Shown here one piece after another: positions 54,757 through 64,000 of a DNA stretch of 64,000 bases. How positions within the stretch are numbered: position 1 is the stretch's first letter; each line of letters starts with the position of its first letter. A program made the translations under genes and the position numbers. The notes beneath the pieces are model-generated. The model was not told the DNA's origin and made no database searches. It saw only the letters and a list, made by a program, of their open reading frames with translations. Source of the stretch: Turnera subulata (Eukaryota > Streptophyta > Magnoliopsida > Malpighiales > Passifloraceae); the NCBI GenBank assembly GCA_028386065.3, contig JAKUCV010000195.1, positions 3,687 through 67,686 of the forward strand, in the 5' to 3' direction.

Positions 54757-57268
54757 TGTGAATCGGAAGATGATTAGGATGTTACTTAAAGAAAATTAAT
54801 TAAGCTTATTAACATAAGGCATGCACTAAAATGAGACATTGATCATACTATTTTAATATGACATTAAGTACAATTAACTATTATAATAATTGTCCTATTA
54901 TATTATATGTTAAACAAGCTAACTAGGTTTTGATTATGACAAACCTATCTGTAGCATGTGTTGTGCCTAACCATGTATTACAGCTCACATGAGGAGCCTC
55001 CAATCCGTGATCAAACATCACAATCAAGCTTTGGAAGAAAAGTGAGTGGGATTGGTTTTGAAGCATGAGATGTCGCTTTTAAAGTGCAAACTCCCATGCC
55101 ACTCATGTTTGTTTAATCCCTAATGGCATTGGTCAACAAACCAAGTACCTATTATTTTTGGGATTGATTATGTGATAAAAGCAACCTTAAACAAATCAAA
55201 AGACAGCTGATTTCAGACTTCCTAGGACCAACCTAGGACTATGCTAAACAATGTCATCAATGGTAAAAAAGCTGCAGTCTGATGGGTCTCGTGCCAAAGC
55301 GTGAAAGGGACAACAGGGAAGAAAAATGTTGACACTCTGGAACCTCTGACAACAAAATGAGCTGGAATGAAAGGGACAGCTAACGGATCAATTTGAAATG
55401 ATATTATCCCTCCTGCCTCTATTTAAAGAGATGCTGACTCAAGGAGATCTTCAGAGCTGCTAAAACAGAGATTTTGAATTCAAGCAAAGTGCACTTGCAG
55501 TTCTCAAGTCAAGCAAAACAGAGGGATAAACACTTTTCTTAGTTCATTCATTGTGAGACAATATTTGAAGGGAAAAGTTGTTGTTGTTAGTAATAGCTTC
55601 TGTATCAAAGGATTTTGTGTAAGCCAAAGCTAGGGAAAGCTTTGTGGTGAGTGTGTAAGGTTTGAGTTGAGCCTAAAGGAAAAACTTGTATTACAGGTTA
55701 GTGGTTGAACCCGTGAAAAACCATAATAAGAGTGAGTTAGAAATCTCAAGGGGGGATCCTTGAGTAGTGGAGGTAGTCTTGTGTGGCGAACCACTATAAA
55801 TTCTGTGTCAAATTTTCTCTAACCCTTTTCTCTTAGGATTTTAACTAGGGGTGAGCAAGCAGACCGTTCTGACCGAACTAACCGGTGCTCGAACCGGAAT
55901 ATCCCTAGTTCGGGCAGTGTCCAAACCAAATTAAAAAATCCGGTTTGGTTCGGTCAGGACCGAATAGTTAATTTGGTTTGGTTTGGACACCCTAGCTAAA
56001 ATTCGGTCTGACCGAAAAACCAATCGGTCTTTTCTTTAAAAAAAAAAATCCCACCAAACCACACTTCCTTTTATCTTAAGAAAAGGAAAGAAAGAAATAA
56101 GATAAAAGAAGACCCCTAATGGCGATACCTAAAAAGCAAAAAAACTAAAAACCTAATTCCCAATTCTCCTTCCCCTTCCCCTTAGCTCTTCAATTCAAAC
56201 CCTTAGCCCCTCCAAATTTTCGATGGCCGTTGTCCTTGATTAGCATATTCGAGTTCTTGCTTGTCTTCTTCCTCTTCTTTGCTGCCTTCCGATCCTTACC
56301 ATTGTTCTTGCTGGCTGCTTTGTCCAAGATGAAAGGTGTGATGTTCTTGATGTAGTAGACTTGATATTGAGATAATTCTTATGGGCCGACTTATGTTTGA
56401 GTGTGTGTTTGGGTTTGGTTTGATCATTGGTTGATGAAGGAATCAAAACATGGGTTGCAGATGAGAAGGAAAAGGAGGAAGAAGAAGAAGAAGAATGCAC
56501 CAAATTAACCTATTCCTAAGGTAGAGATAACTAATCTAGAAGCTTTTGTTTGTTTTTTTTTTCTATTTCTTGATTGGCCAATGGGACAACATTTGCACTA
56601 AACATATTGTTTCAAAATTCTCGTTGGTTTGAAGTTCTGTCCACCGGTTTTAACACTCCTACTGGGCTTGCAGAGATATGGGTACATGTATATATAAATA
56701 TAAATGCAAGATAGAGATTTTATTTTCTGAAAGGTTTTTTCTGTGGAAAAAATGGACGAAAGGTAATAATAGCACTGAGATTGAATTGTTAATCTATTCA
56801 CTTCTTTGATGGATTGTTAATCTTTAAAAGTTTATTGTTGCTTCTGCGATTGGGGGAGGAAAGGAGAAATACTGGGTTTAACAGATTTGGAATTGTGTTT
56901 CTTCCTTTCTTTGGATTTTTGCTTTTTTTTTGGCCTTTTTATTTGGGCAATTCTGTCTGAGGGGTGTCCGAACTGAAATAATTCGATCAATTCGGTCTTC
57001 GGTCAATTTGAGTTCGAAAATTGGTTCGGACACCCCTGGGCACAATTCGGTCAGACCGAAGACCGAACCGAAATATGGTGACGGAACCAAATTACCCGAA
57101 TACTCTCCCTTAATTTTAATTAGTGTGTTCAATAGCAGTCTTAAACACAATTTCAGAGAGAAAAATAGTTTGACATCAGTGACGCCAAATTAGGTTTTAA
57201 TCAGCAAGGCTAATTCCCAACCACCACCCCCTTCCTACCCCCCTCCTAGGCACTTTTGGGCCAATACA
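54757..57268 (+). repeat. 3' LTR of Sirevirus C, split by a hAT element
   Basis: TGTGAATCGG at the start, CCAATACA at the end; about 1237 bp without the hAT insertion and one 8-bp target copy. From about 54888 it matches the 5' LTR very closely. A decayed dyad (TTTGAC-N9-GCCAAA) is at 57169-57189. Confidence 0.88.
55846..57112. mobile_element. Non-autonomous hAT element (copy 2)
   Basis: 1267 bp. Ends TAGGGGTGAGCA and, reversed, TAAGGGAGAGTA, with 8-bp duplications ATTTTAAC (55838-55845) and ATTTTAAT (57113-57120). Subterminal sequence is dense in GACCGAA/TTCGGTC. In opposite orientation it matches hAT copy 1 at both ends. No transposase; short Ser-rich frames inside (for example 56240-56503) look non-coding. 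Confidence 0.9.
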
Positions 57269-58189
57269 AATGACACAATTCTCTTCACATATACCTCCCC
57301 CCCCATAAGCATAATTCTCCAAGCTTAGAAACACTTTTAGGGCAGAAACACTGGAGAAATTTCGTGGGAAACATCAAGAGGAAGACAACAAGGTTAGATC
57401 AAGAGGAGATCAAAGAATGAGCTAAGAAGTGAAAGGAAAGTGGGTAGAGAACACAAGCCAAATCAAAGAGCTAGAGGAGGGCTACAAGAGGTAATCCTAG
57501 ATCCCTTTTACCTACTACTTGTTGATGATTTCATGCTGATGATGCTGCTGCTGATGATGCAAGTGTTGTGGTGATGCCATGTTGTGAACTACGTGGCCTT
57601 TGAACCCAGTTGTCGGGGTACGTAGGTGGTTTCTAGTGGTGGAAACTCAAGCCCAAATATGTTTTAATTCCTATCTTTTTAGTTTTGTTTATTATTTTGT
57701 TATGTGATTTGTTTCCACACAATGCACAAACACTCACAATGCATACAATTATTCTTCAATTGCACAAAGTTTCGCACCAACATGGATGGGTGCCTAACAC
57801 CAGTTGCCGGGGTACGTAGGTGGTTTCTAGTGGTGGAAACTCAAGCCCAAATATATTTTAATTCCTTTTTTTAGTTTTGTTTATTATTTTGTTATGTGAT
57901 TTGTTTCCATACAATGCACAAACACTCACAAGGCATACAATTATTCTTCAATTGCATAAAGTTTCGCACCAACATGGCTGGGTGCCTAACACCTTCCCAT
58001 CCATGACGAACCCTCGAATCCAAAATCTCTGGTTTGCTAAAGATCAGTCCCTTAAAAAGTAGCCTTCGAAAGAGGCCGATGCCTAATGGTTTTCCCTTGA
58101 TTTTTCCAATTAAAATCAAGGTGGCGACTCCTTTGATTGTTGGATTGTTGGTTAAAAACAAGGTGTAAAGGAACAGGTGAGGAGGCCCA
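57269..58189. repeat. LTR-like fragment with 194-bp tandem duplication
   Basis: CGGGGTACGTAGGTGGTTTC to GGGTGCCTAACACC is present twice (57608-57801 and 57802-57994; period 194 bp) with few differences. The block ends near GGTGGCGACTCC (58121-58132). Related text occurs in reverse at 60230-60560 (GGAGTCGCCACC, AACCATTAGGCATC, CCACCACTAGAAACC, CTACGTACC). Likely a Gypsy-type LTR plus leader; lineage not established. Confidence 0.6.
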
Positions 58190-58996
58190 ATTAATCTCCG
58201 GTTGGCTCCTCACACTTGTAATTTGATTAGTTGTGATAATAAGCGGAGCAAATGCCAAATTGCATGAAGACAATAAGCACACATGGAACCATCTATTCGA
58301 TACATCGATTAAAATCATAAAATGCCTAATTGGTCCACATAGAAGATATATAGGTCCGCAAATATCTCCCTGAATTCTTTTCAAATATGCTGGTGATTCT
58401 AGGCAAATCTTATCATATGAAGGTCAAAAAATTAATTTTCTTTCTGAGCAAGCAGGACATGAAAATTCATTTGATTGGAAAAGCTTTTGGATTTTCAATT
58501 AATGACCAAATAAATTTTCAATAATTCTACGCATTATTATTGATTCGGAATGGCCTAACCGGTCATGACAAACAAGAAATCCATAAGCCAACTTCGAGTT
58601 GGTGCCAGCTTCGGACTGTGCAAACTATGTATTTTAATAACTTAGGAAAAATTATTTATAAGCTTCAGGCTGTTGTGTGCCAAATTCTGGCTGGATATGA
58701 TAACTTTTAACGGCTCGAATACTTATATGGTACAATTTAAATGATAACACAGGTAATCTTTTCACAACTTGTTTAACAGTAGCCTTCGTAATATAGAGAT
58801 ATTCAACATCTCTTTCACGTATTGTTTCTACGTGAATCTGTTCGAAATGAATATTAATAAATTCCTTTGAGACTTAAATAAAATATCCTTTTATCATTGT
58901 AAGTAGAAAAATTTGTACTCTTCAGGATTATAATAAAATTTATTCTCTTCCATAGCGTAAAAATTGTGCTCTTCTGGAGCTTATTATTCTATAGAA
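58190..58996 (-). pseudogene. Copia integrase fragment
   Basis: The minus frame 58384-58185 reads KRIQGDICGPIYLLCGPIRHFMILIDVSNRW, covering the first catalytic Asp region of a Copia integrase. Upstream on the same strand come a CxxC finger half (SCPACSERKL), an HDRLGH-like finger start near 58570 and more decayed text to 58996. The rest of pol is missing. The fragment resumes for about 80 bases beyond the inverted-repeat element (60100-60180). Confidence 0.75.
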
Positions 58997-58999
58997 TAA

Positions 59000-60096
59000 T
59001 GGCCCTCCCACATGTCTGTAATATTTAGTTCGGTTCTTTTAGGTACCTATAGTTTTTTTTTGGCTCATTCTACACCTGTACTATATCAATCGGTTCCATT
59101 GTATACCTATACTAAATAAGTTCGTTCTATCGCATCCTTCCGTTTATCTCCCGTTAATTTGGTCGTTAACTAATGCCACGTGGCATAATATGCGGCAAAT
59201 TATTGCACCACCTCCTCTACAATACCCCCTATACTATTTCATTCGGTTCTTTTATGTAACTGTACATTTTTTTTGACCCATCCTATACCTCTATTTTATC
59301 AAATGGTTTCATTTTGTCCTTCTATCAATTTAGTCGAACAAAAGTCAACTAATTCCAGGTGGCTTTTGTCATGTGAAATTTTTGTGGGCCCTACTAATCG
59401 ATAAAGTAATAAAAGGTTAATTAAAATTAAATTTTTGTCTGAAAAAAGAGAAAATCTTTTTATGCCCTAAAAATCACAAATAATTTTCGTGGGCCATACT
59501 AATCGATAAAATAATTTTTGCTTTTACAAAATTTTGAAACTAAAAAAATAATAAAATAATAATTAAAATTTTTGGTGAAAAAAAAGGAGGAAAACAATTT
59601 ATGCCCTGCAAAAACCTAAAAATTTTAAAAAATAAAAGATTAATTTTTAAAATTTTTAAAATTTTTTTAAAAATCATTAAAAATTAAAAAAATAATCTTT
59701 TATTTTTTTTATTTTTAGGAAAATTATTTCTAGTTTATTGATTAGTAGGGGCCACAAAAATTTCACGTGACAAAAGCTACCCAGTATTAGTTGAAGTTTA
59801 TTAAACTAAACTGATAAAAGGACAGAATGGAACTATTTGATATAGTACAGGTATAGGACAGGCTAAAAAAAGGTACAGGTACATAAAAGAACTTAACGAA
59901 ATACTATAGGAATGTGGGGGGCCAATAGTTTGCCACATGTCACGCCACGTGGCATCAATTAACGATCAAACTAACGGGAAATAGACGGAAGGATGTGATG
60001 GAATGAACTTATTTAGTACAGGTATTGGATGAGCCAATAAAAAGTAAAAGTACCTAAAAGAACCGAACTAAATATTATAGGTACGTTGGAGGGCCA
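59000..60096. mobile_element. Long inverted-repeat (fold-back) DNA element
   Basis: The 5' ~190 bp (TGGCCCTCC..., GTTCGGTTCTTTTAGGTAC, CCTTCCGT, CCACGTGGCAT) return in reverse at 59935-60096. Inside lies a second inverted pair (59225-59400 against 59725-59930), related to the outer pair (GGTTCTTTTATGTA, TCCTATACCT). TAA flanks both ends (58997-58999 and 60097-60099), which would suit a PIF/Harbinger-like (Tourist) element, though a longer duplication cannot be excluded. No coding capacity. Confidence 0.75.
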
Positions 60097-60229
60097 TAAT
60101 CCTTAAGCTATAGTAAAACTTGTACTCTTCGGAAGCATATTAATCTTCTTGACGTTCTCATTTTTGAGATTGTACTAGCGACGGCCTAGGCCAGATTTGA
60201 CCTCCTCAACTTATTCTTATCTTCCAACA

Positions 60230-61045
60230 CTCGAAGGAGTCGCCACCCAGATTTTATTTCTTGGAAAAATCTGGAAAAAAAACCATTAGGCATCATTCCT
60301 TGTTAGGCAACAACTTAAGAGACTGATTATAGTGAACAACAAATTGTTGGATTTGAGGGTTCGTCAAGAGTAGGAAGGTGCTAGGCACCCCACCCGTGCT
60401 GAGGCAAAATCTTGTGTAATTCAAGACTTAAATCGTGTGCCTTGTGTAAGTGTGCAAGTCTGGAATTCAACACATGGAGAATAAAACAATTCAAATTGAG
60501 TCTCCACCACTAGAAACCAACTACGTACCACGATGGCCAGGTTCCAAGCTTATGGAGTTCTTACATGGCATCACAACAATCACATCATCACAGCAGCAGC
60601 GAACGTCAGTAGATCATCAGCAAAACAACAATAAAAAAGGATCTAGGGTTACATCTTGTAGCCCTCTTCTAACTCCTTACTTTGGGTTGTCTTCTAACCC
60701 ACTTCTTTGCTACTTCTAAGCTACACCTTTGATCTCCTCTTGATCTTCTCTTGTTGGATGTCTCTTGATGCTTCTCTCCACGAAGTTCCTCCAAAATAAC
60801 TACACTATAAAGTGTTTCTAGGCTTGGAGAAGTAGGATATCTCCAAGCACTCTAAGCTTTTGCGGTGTGTGTAGAAAGAATTCATGACCTCTTGAAAGTG
60901 AGTAGGGGGTCTATTTGTAGTGTTTAGGGAGAACAGAGGTCGTGGACCTCACAATGAACGAGATTCTAGCTAAAAATCCGACCAAAATCGTGTAGAATCA
61001 AAATAAAGGTTAAAAAACTTGAAAAATCGTGTAATAGAGACGCAT
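60230..61045. repeat. LTR-like fragment related to 57611-58189
   Basis: Shares GGAGTCGCCACC, the AAAAATCTGG/AAACCATTAGGCATC words, TTGGATT..GAGGGTTCGTC, and CCACTAGAAACCAACTACGTACC with the reverse complement of 57611-58135. No gene is evident in it. Confidence 0.55.
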
Positions 61046-61494
61046 GATCACCAGGCGCCGGCGGTAATGGCGGGATGGCTGCCTGCACCTATCTGCAGTT
61101 TACTCTTTATTGCTTTTGTCAGCTGGATTCTCATAAATTCTGATCTAATTTGATTCCCACGCGTAAAATAAAGTGCATCAGACCAGAATATACTTCTTTC
61201 TTGATTATTACTCCACCTATATTTCTTCTCCAACATTAGTACACCCTATATTCACTTAAATTCCATACTTTTTACCATAAACCTACATCCTACAAAAAAA
61301 ATAATTTTGATTCTGATTTTGTACGAAAATTAGAACCAAATTAGGCTACAAGAAATGTGTTTTCATGGGCTAATACTCCTGGAGGATCAATATTTTATTA
61401 ACTTAAACTTTATACATATTCTTAACCCAAGATTAAATCTTCTCATTGATAATGTTAAAACACATATAAAGTTCAAATTAATTAAATATCCATA
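61046..61494. other. Unassigned sequence
   Basis: No gene, terminal repeat or known motif seen. Short frames have no recognisable domain. Confidence 0.35.
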
Positions 61495-61900
61495 TCAATA
61501 GAAAACCAAGAGAACACCAAGAATAGTGTGTGCCAAGTACCTCTGTGAGTCTTTCCGGATTTGCGATGATCACTTCCCGAGGAATGACTTGATGTTGTGA
61601 ACAAATAAAAGAGAATTGAGCGAGAGCGAGGCTCTCACATCCTAAAAAGGAGAAACATAGTTCACAAGTCAAGCCTATCCTCATGAAATGAGCAAAAAGA
61701 ACAAACTTGATTCAAAGTGCAGATACCGTGCAAGCATATTTTGTCTGGGTCGTTGGGTTTTAAGTGAAACCGCTTGTGACTCCTCCAGTTACATCTAGGA
61801 ATATAGTTGGAATGATGGTTCTTTGGGAACCGGTTAATTCATCTATCCCGGAATCATCGAATCGGTTCTCTCTATTTGAATTGAGCTAGTTCACATATGT
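61495..61900 (-). repeat. Dispersed repeat, inverted partner of 46081-46490
   Basis: The minus strand carries the same ordered phrases as 46081-46490 with moderate divergence. The pair forms a long inverted repeat separated by about 15 kb. 61901-62152, to the right, holds nothing I can identify. Confidence 0.6.
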
Positions 61901-62152
61901 TTGGGAAGAGTTATCACAAATTGCAAGCCATCGAATATCAGCCACGGCCACAGGGTAATATCCCTATCCCAATCAACGCGAGGCCGCGAGCTGACGGTGC
62001 CCGCAACCGTCTCGTGCCAAAACGATATTGTTTTAGAGAGTTGGGTGTACACGCCAGATCCATGGGCATACATGGCCCGCATACTACCGACCTGAGTTTT
62101 TCACCAACAACCGGTTTAAATTTTTAAAAAACACATACAATTTCTTAATAAT

Positions 62153-62218
<66 letters not shown>
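62153..62218. repeat. (AAT)n microsatellite
   Basis: About 22 uninterrupted TAA/AAT units. Confidence 0.96.
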
Positions 62219-62220
<2 letters not shown>

Positions 62221-62570
62221 AAAAAAAATAAAGCGTAAGATCAAATTTGAACCTTGAAAACACAAAAAAATTAGAAAAAAAATATTCATTCTTAACTCAT
62301 TTTCTGATGGTAGAATTAAATTTTAAACAATTAAAACAAATAATATCATAATAATGACACAGGATTCTCACTTAGATTTAATTTTATGTTGTAAAATAAT
62401 TTTAAAACTATTTAAAAGGGAAAAATAAACATAATTTTTTTAAAAGAATGAGCTACTTGTCTTTCACCATCACCCATATATGTGCCAAAAAAAGGGAAAA
62501 AATATTAAAAACAAGCACCACCATTACCAGCGACCATGTAAACCGCAAAAACAAAAACACCACTGCCTTC
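62219..62570. other. AT-rich sequence, no features
   Basis: Nothing recognisable. It leads into the target site of the hAT deletion derivative. Confidence 0.4.
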
Positions 62571-62578
62571 CTCTTCGC

Positions 62579-63551
62579 CAGAACCGGCTCTTGAGGGGAG
62601 CTAGAGGAGCCCAAGCTCAGGGCCCCCCTTTTGGAGAGCCCCACGTCACATGCTTTCAATTTTATTTTAGAAAAAACTCTAGTTCCTTTTTACTTTTCCT
62701 ACACAAGACTACATTTATTCCCTGCAAAACAAAGTCTACTTCCTTCCTCCTCTTTCATTTTTCCAAATTTGTTTACTCACCTTTAATAAATTTCATTTTC
62801 TCACCTCTTTTACTTCTTTTTCTAATAATCTCTCTATTTTCATGGCTAACTCTTAGAATTTTCAACTCTATAACAGTCATATTTTTTATAATCTGTATAT
62901 ATTCTCTCTAAATTCAACACTTAACCATGTCAATCCTTTTCTCTTTTATCATTTACTCTTATTTCTTAAAATTCTCAAATTAAAAGAAATCTGTTGGGTA
63001 TTTCTAAGAAATCATTCTTCATTTAGAACACAAAGACCTGCGCTCAAGGTTGAAGAAGAAGTCAGGTTGTGGAGGCCCTTACTTGTGGTGAATCAGATTT
63101 GCACAGTCACACAATCAGGTTTTATTGTTCTTACTCAATTACTCTTGCTCTTGTTTAGATTCAAAATCAGATTTAATTTCATTGTTTAGTTATAAAGCAT
63201 AAAAGAAAATATGAGTCTGGTTGTGAAAAACGTAAACGAAACAAACAACTTCAGTCTCAAGATAGGCATAATGGAATAGCTATGGTGGCAATCGAGAATG
63301 ACGTGTTGGATAAGACCGCTTGTGAGGAGTTGATTGACGAATTTGCTTCAAGGAATGCTCGAAGGACAAGATATTTAAAGTGATTTTCATGTAATTGTCA
63401 TTTTTTTTGAACTTATCAATGCAAAAAAATATCTTGTAGAACAATATTTTGATCGTTAAATTCAAATTTCAAATTATTTTGGGCTATGATCTTCTATGAA
63501 ATATATTTTTTATTCTCGCTCCGGGCCCTAAATTTATCCGAAACGGCTCTG
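62579..63551 (+). mobile_element. hAT deletion-derivative element
   Basis: Inverted ends CAGAACCGGCTCT and (reversed) CAGAGCCGTTTCG, with 8-bp duplications CTCTTCGC (62571-62578) and CTCTTCTC (63552-63559), 7 of 8 identical. Subterminal GGGCCCCCC and GGGCCC blocks are typical of plant hAT elements with a TTF-type/DUF4371 transposase. At 973 bp it can hold only a residue of that gene, which is present at 63192-63383. Confidence 0.82.
63192..63383 (+). pseudogene. hAT transposase remnant joining N- and C-terminal ends
   Basis: One 63-codon frame, ATA at the position where ATG would be expected, to TGA at 63381-63383. It opens with a basic Lys/Arg stretch (KHKRKYESGCEKRKRNKQ) like the very N-terminus of DUF4371/TTF-type hAT transposases. 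It passes directly into DRHNGIAMVAIEND and ELIDEFASRNARR, which resembles their extreme C-terminus. The zinc finger, catalytic core and dimerisation domain are deleted. No activity expected. Confidence 0.65.
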
Positions 63552-63559
63552 CTCTTCTC

Positions 63560-63924
63560 ACGCCGCCGAGCGGCTAAGCTTGACTTCGTCACAGCATACA
63601 CCGACCAAGTCGAACCCAACGAAGCTGCCATCATCTCTACCCGATTGGAGCACTGCAGCATGAGCAGCAATGAGTTCAGTACAAGGCAACGCGACCAAAG
63701 CCATACATCGCACAACCGCCTTTTGTGATAACTCTTCCCATACAGAAGTGTTCCGCAATACTCAGTACTTCAAGAAGAGAAGTGTCTCCAAATTTGGTGC
63801 CATACTAGAGAATTCTACTTGGGAGCCGGTTCAAGATGCAGACCACAGTACTGATGCTCTTCCTAAAAATACATACACGAGCAAGTTCGTAAAGTTAAAA
63901 TTACTAACACCAAAAGCCAATTAA
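63560..63924. other. Possible gene fragment, strand uncertain
   Basis: Less AT-rich than the surroundings and open on both strands: plus frames 63486-63728 and 63670-63924, minus 63758-63558. I recognise no domain. It might be an exon remnant interrupted by the hAT element at 62579 (target text GCCTTCCTCTTC precedes and CTCACGCCGCCG follows). Nothing certain beyond this. Confidence 0.3.
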
Positions 63925-64000
63925 CTTCGAATAAAATCATCACATATTAGGAATCCAAGTTCCGTAGGGGGTTGAACCACCAAAATCCTCCAATTTTTTT
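63925..64000. other. Window end, unassigned
   Basis: Short AT-rich text with GTAGGGGGTTGAACC; nothing assignable. Confidence 0.3.

Larger units (their letters stand above)
47180..57268 (+). mobile_element. Sirevirus (C), plus strand
   Basis: LTRs at about 47180-48396 and 54757-57268 (the latter with a hAT insertion), primer-binding site at 48399, gag, protease, integrase, reverse transcriptase, RNase H, an env-position ORF and repeated polypurine tracts. The SIRE lineage is shown by the long coiled-coil gag with NLCLMAQEE, KPPGFEDYEHPKHVYKL, and the post-pol ORF. Frameshifts and stops make it non-autonomous. No target duplication could be found, and the first ~130 bp of the two LTRs differ strongly. 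Confidence 0.9.

Noticed and set aside
56240..56503. Ser-rich 87-codon minus frame inside hAT copy 2
   Set aside because: Simple GAAGAA-type sequence at its start, no domain, and not conserved in hAT copy 1.
63558..63758. Minus-strand 66-codon frame as a host exon
   Set aside because: Plausible composition but no domain, splice signals or neighbours to support it; kept only as an uncertain fragment.

Overview
This window is intergenic, repeat-dense DNA from a flowering plant, probably a eudicot (an inference from the element families; the species cannot be named). The evidence is degenerate CCCTAAA telomere-type repeats, plant Copia lineages (Tork and Sirevirus), a Tekay/Del-type chromovirus, a plant LINE, a tRNA-derived SINE, and several non-autonomous DNA transposons. 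I find no convincing intact host gene, rRNA gene, tRNA gene or CRISPR array. Nearly every reading frame longer than 60 codons is a broken transposon gene, low-complexity sequence or a shadow frame.

Layout. 1-463 is the end of a Tekay-type LTR (minus), followed by a ~102-bp-period telomere-like repeat (464-1030). 1467-10690 is an old 5'-truncated LINE (minus), split by a Tork Copia element (1883-7539, TSD AAAAT). 10889-18529 is a diverged ~500-bp tandem repeat that received a Tekay solo LTR (11413-17183, TSD AGTAA) and a SINE (18302-18498, 15-bp TSD). The solo LTR contains a 64-N gap flanked by a near-identical 1.94-kb duplication, most likely an assembly artefact. 18530-40915 is a decayed Sirevirus in an LTR-internal-LTR-internal arrangement. 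Its first LTR holds a hAT element (20335-31786, 8-bp TSD), and that hAT element holds a complete-length minus-strand Sirevirus (21034-31201, TSD ATCAC). A Mutator-like element (34152-35520) sits in its internal region. 40916-44085 is the 3' part of a Tekay chromovirus (minus). 44086-47179 is AT-rich DNA, a repeat block and a minisatellite. 47180-57268 is a second plus-strand Sirevirus with gag, pol and an env-position ORF; its 3' LTR carries another member of the same hAT family (55846-57112). 57269-62570 is a patchwork of LTR-like fragments, a Copia integrase fragment and a long inverted-repeat element (59000-60096, TSD TAA). 62579-63551 is a deletion-derivative hAT element that keeps only the two ends of its transposase gene.

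The most striking signal is a regular array of 12-bp palindromes (consensus AACATCGATGTT) in the minus-strand Sirevirus. Each LTR has 16 sites arranged as 8 pairs, with 21 bp (once 22) between pair members and about 73 bp between pairs. A looser copy lies between pol and the 3' ORF. The other Sireviruses carry a different dyad, TTTGGC-N9-GCCAAA, with a constant 9-bp spacer, at equivalent places. Both patterns read like phased protein-binding or RNA-structure signals. Conserved palindromes and multiple polypurine tracts are known in Sireviruses generally; the exact spacing here, and the apparent swap of palindrome type between subfamilies, are what deserve a second look.
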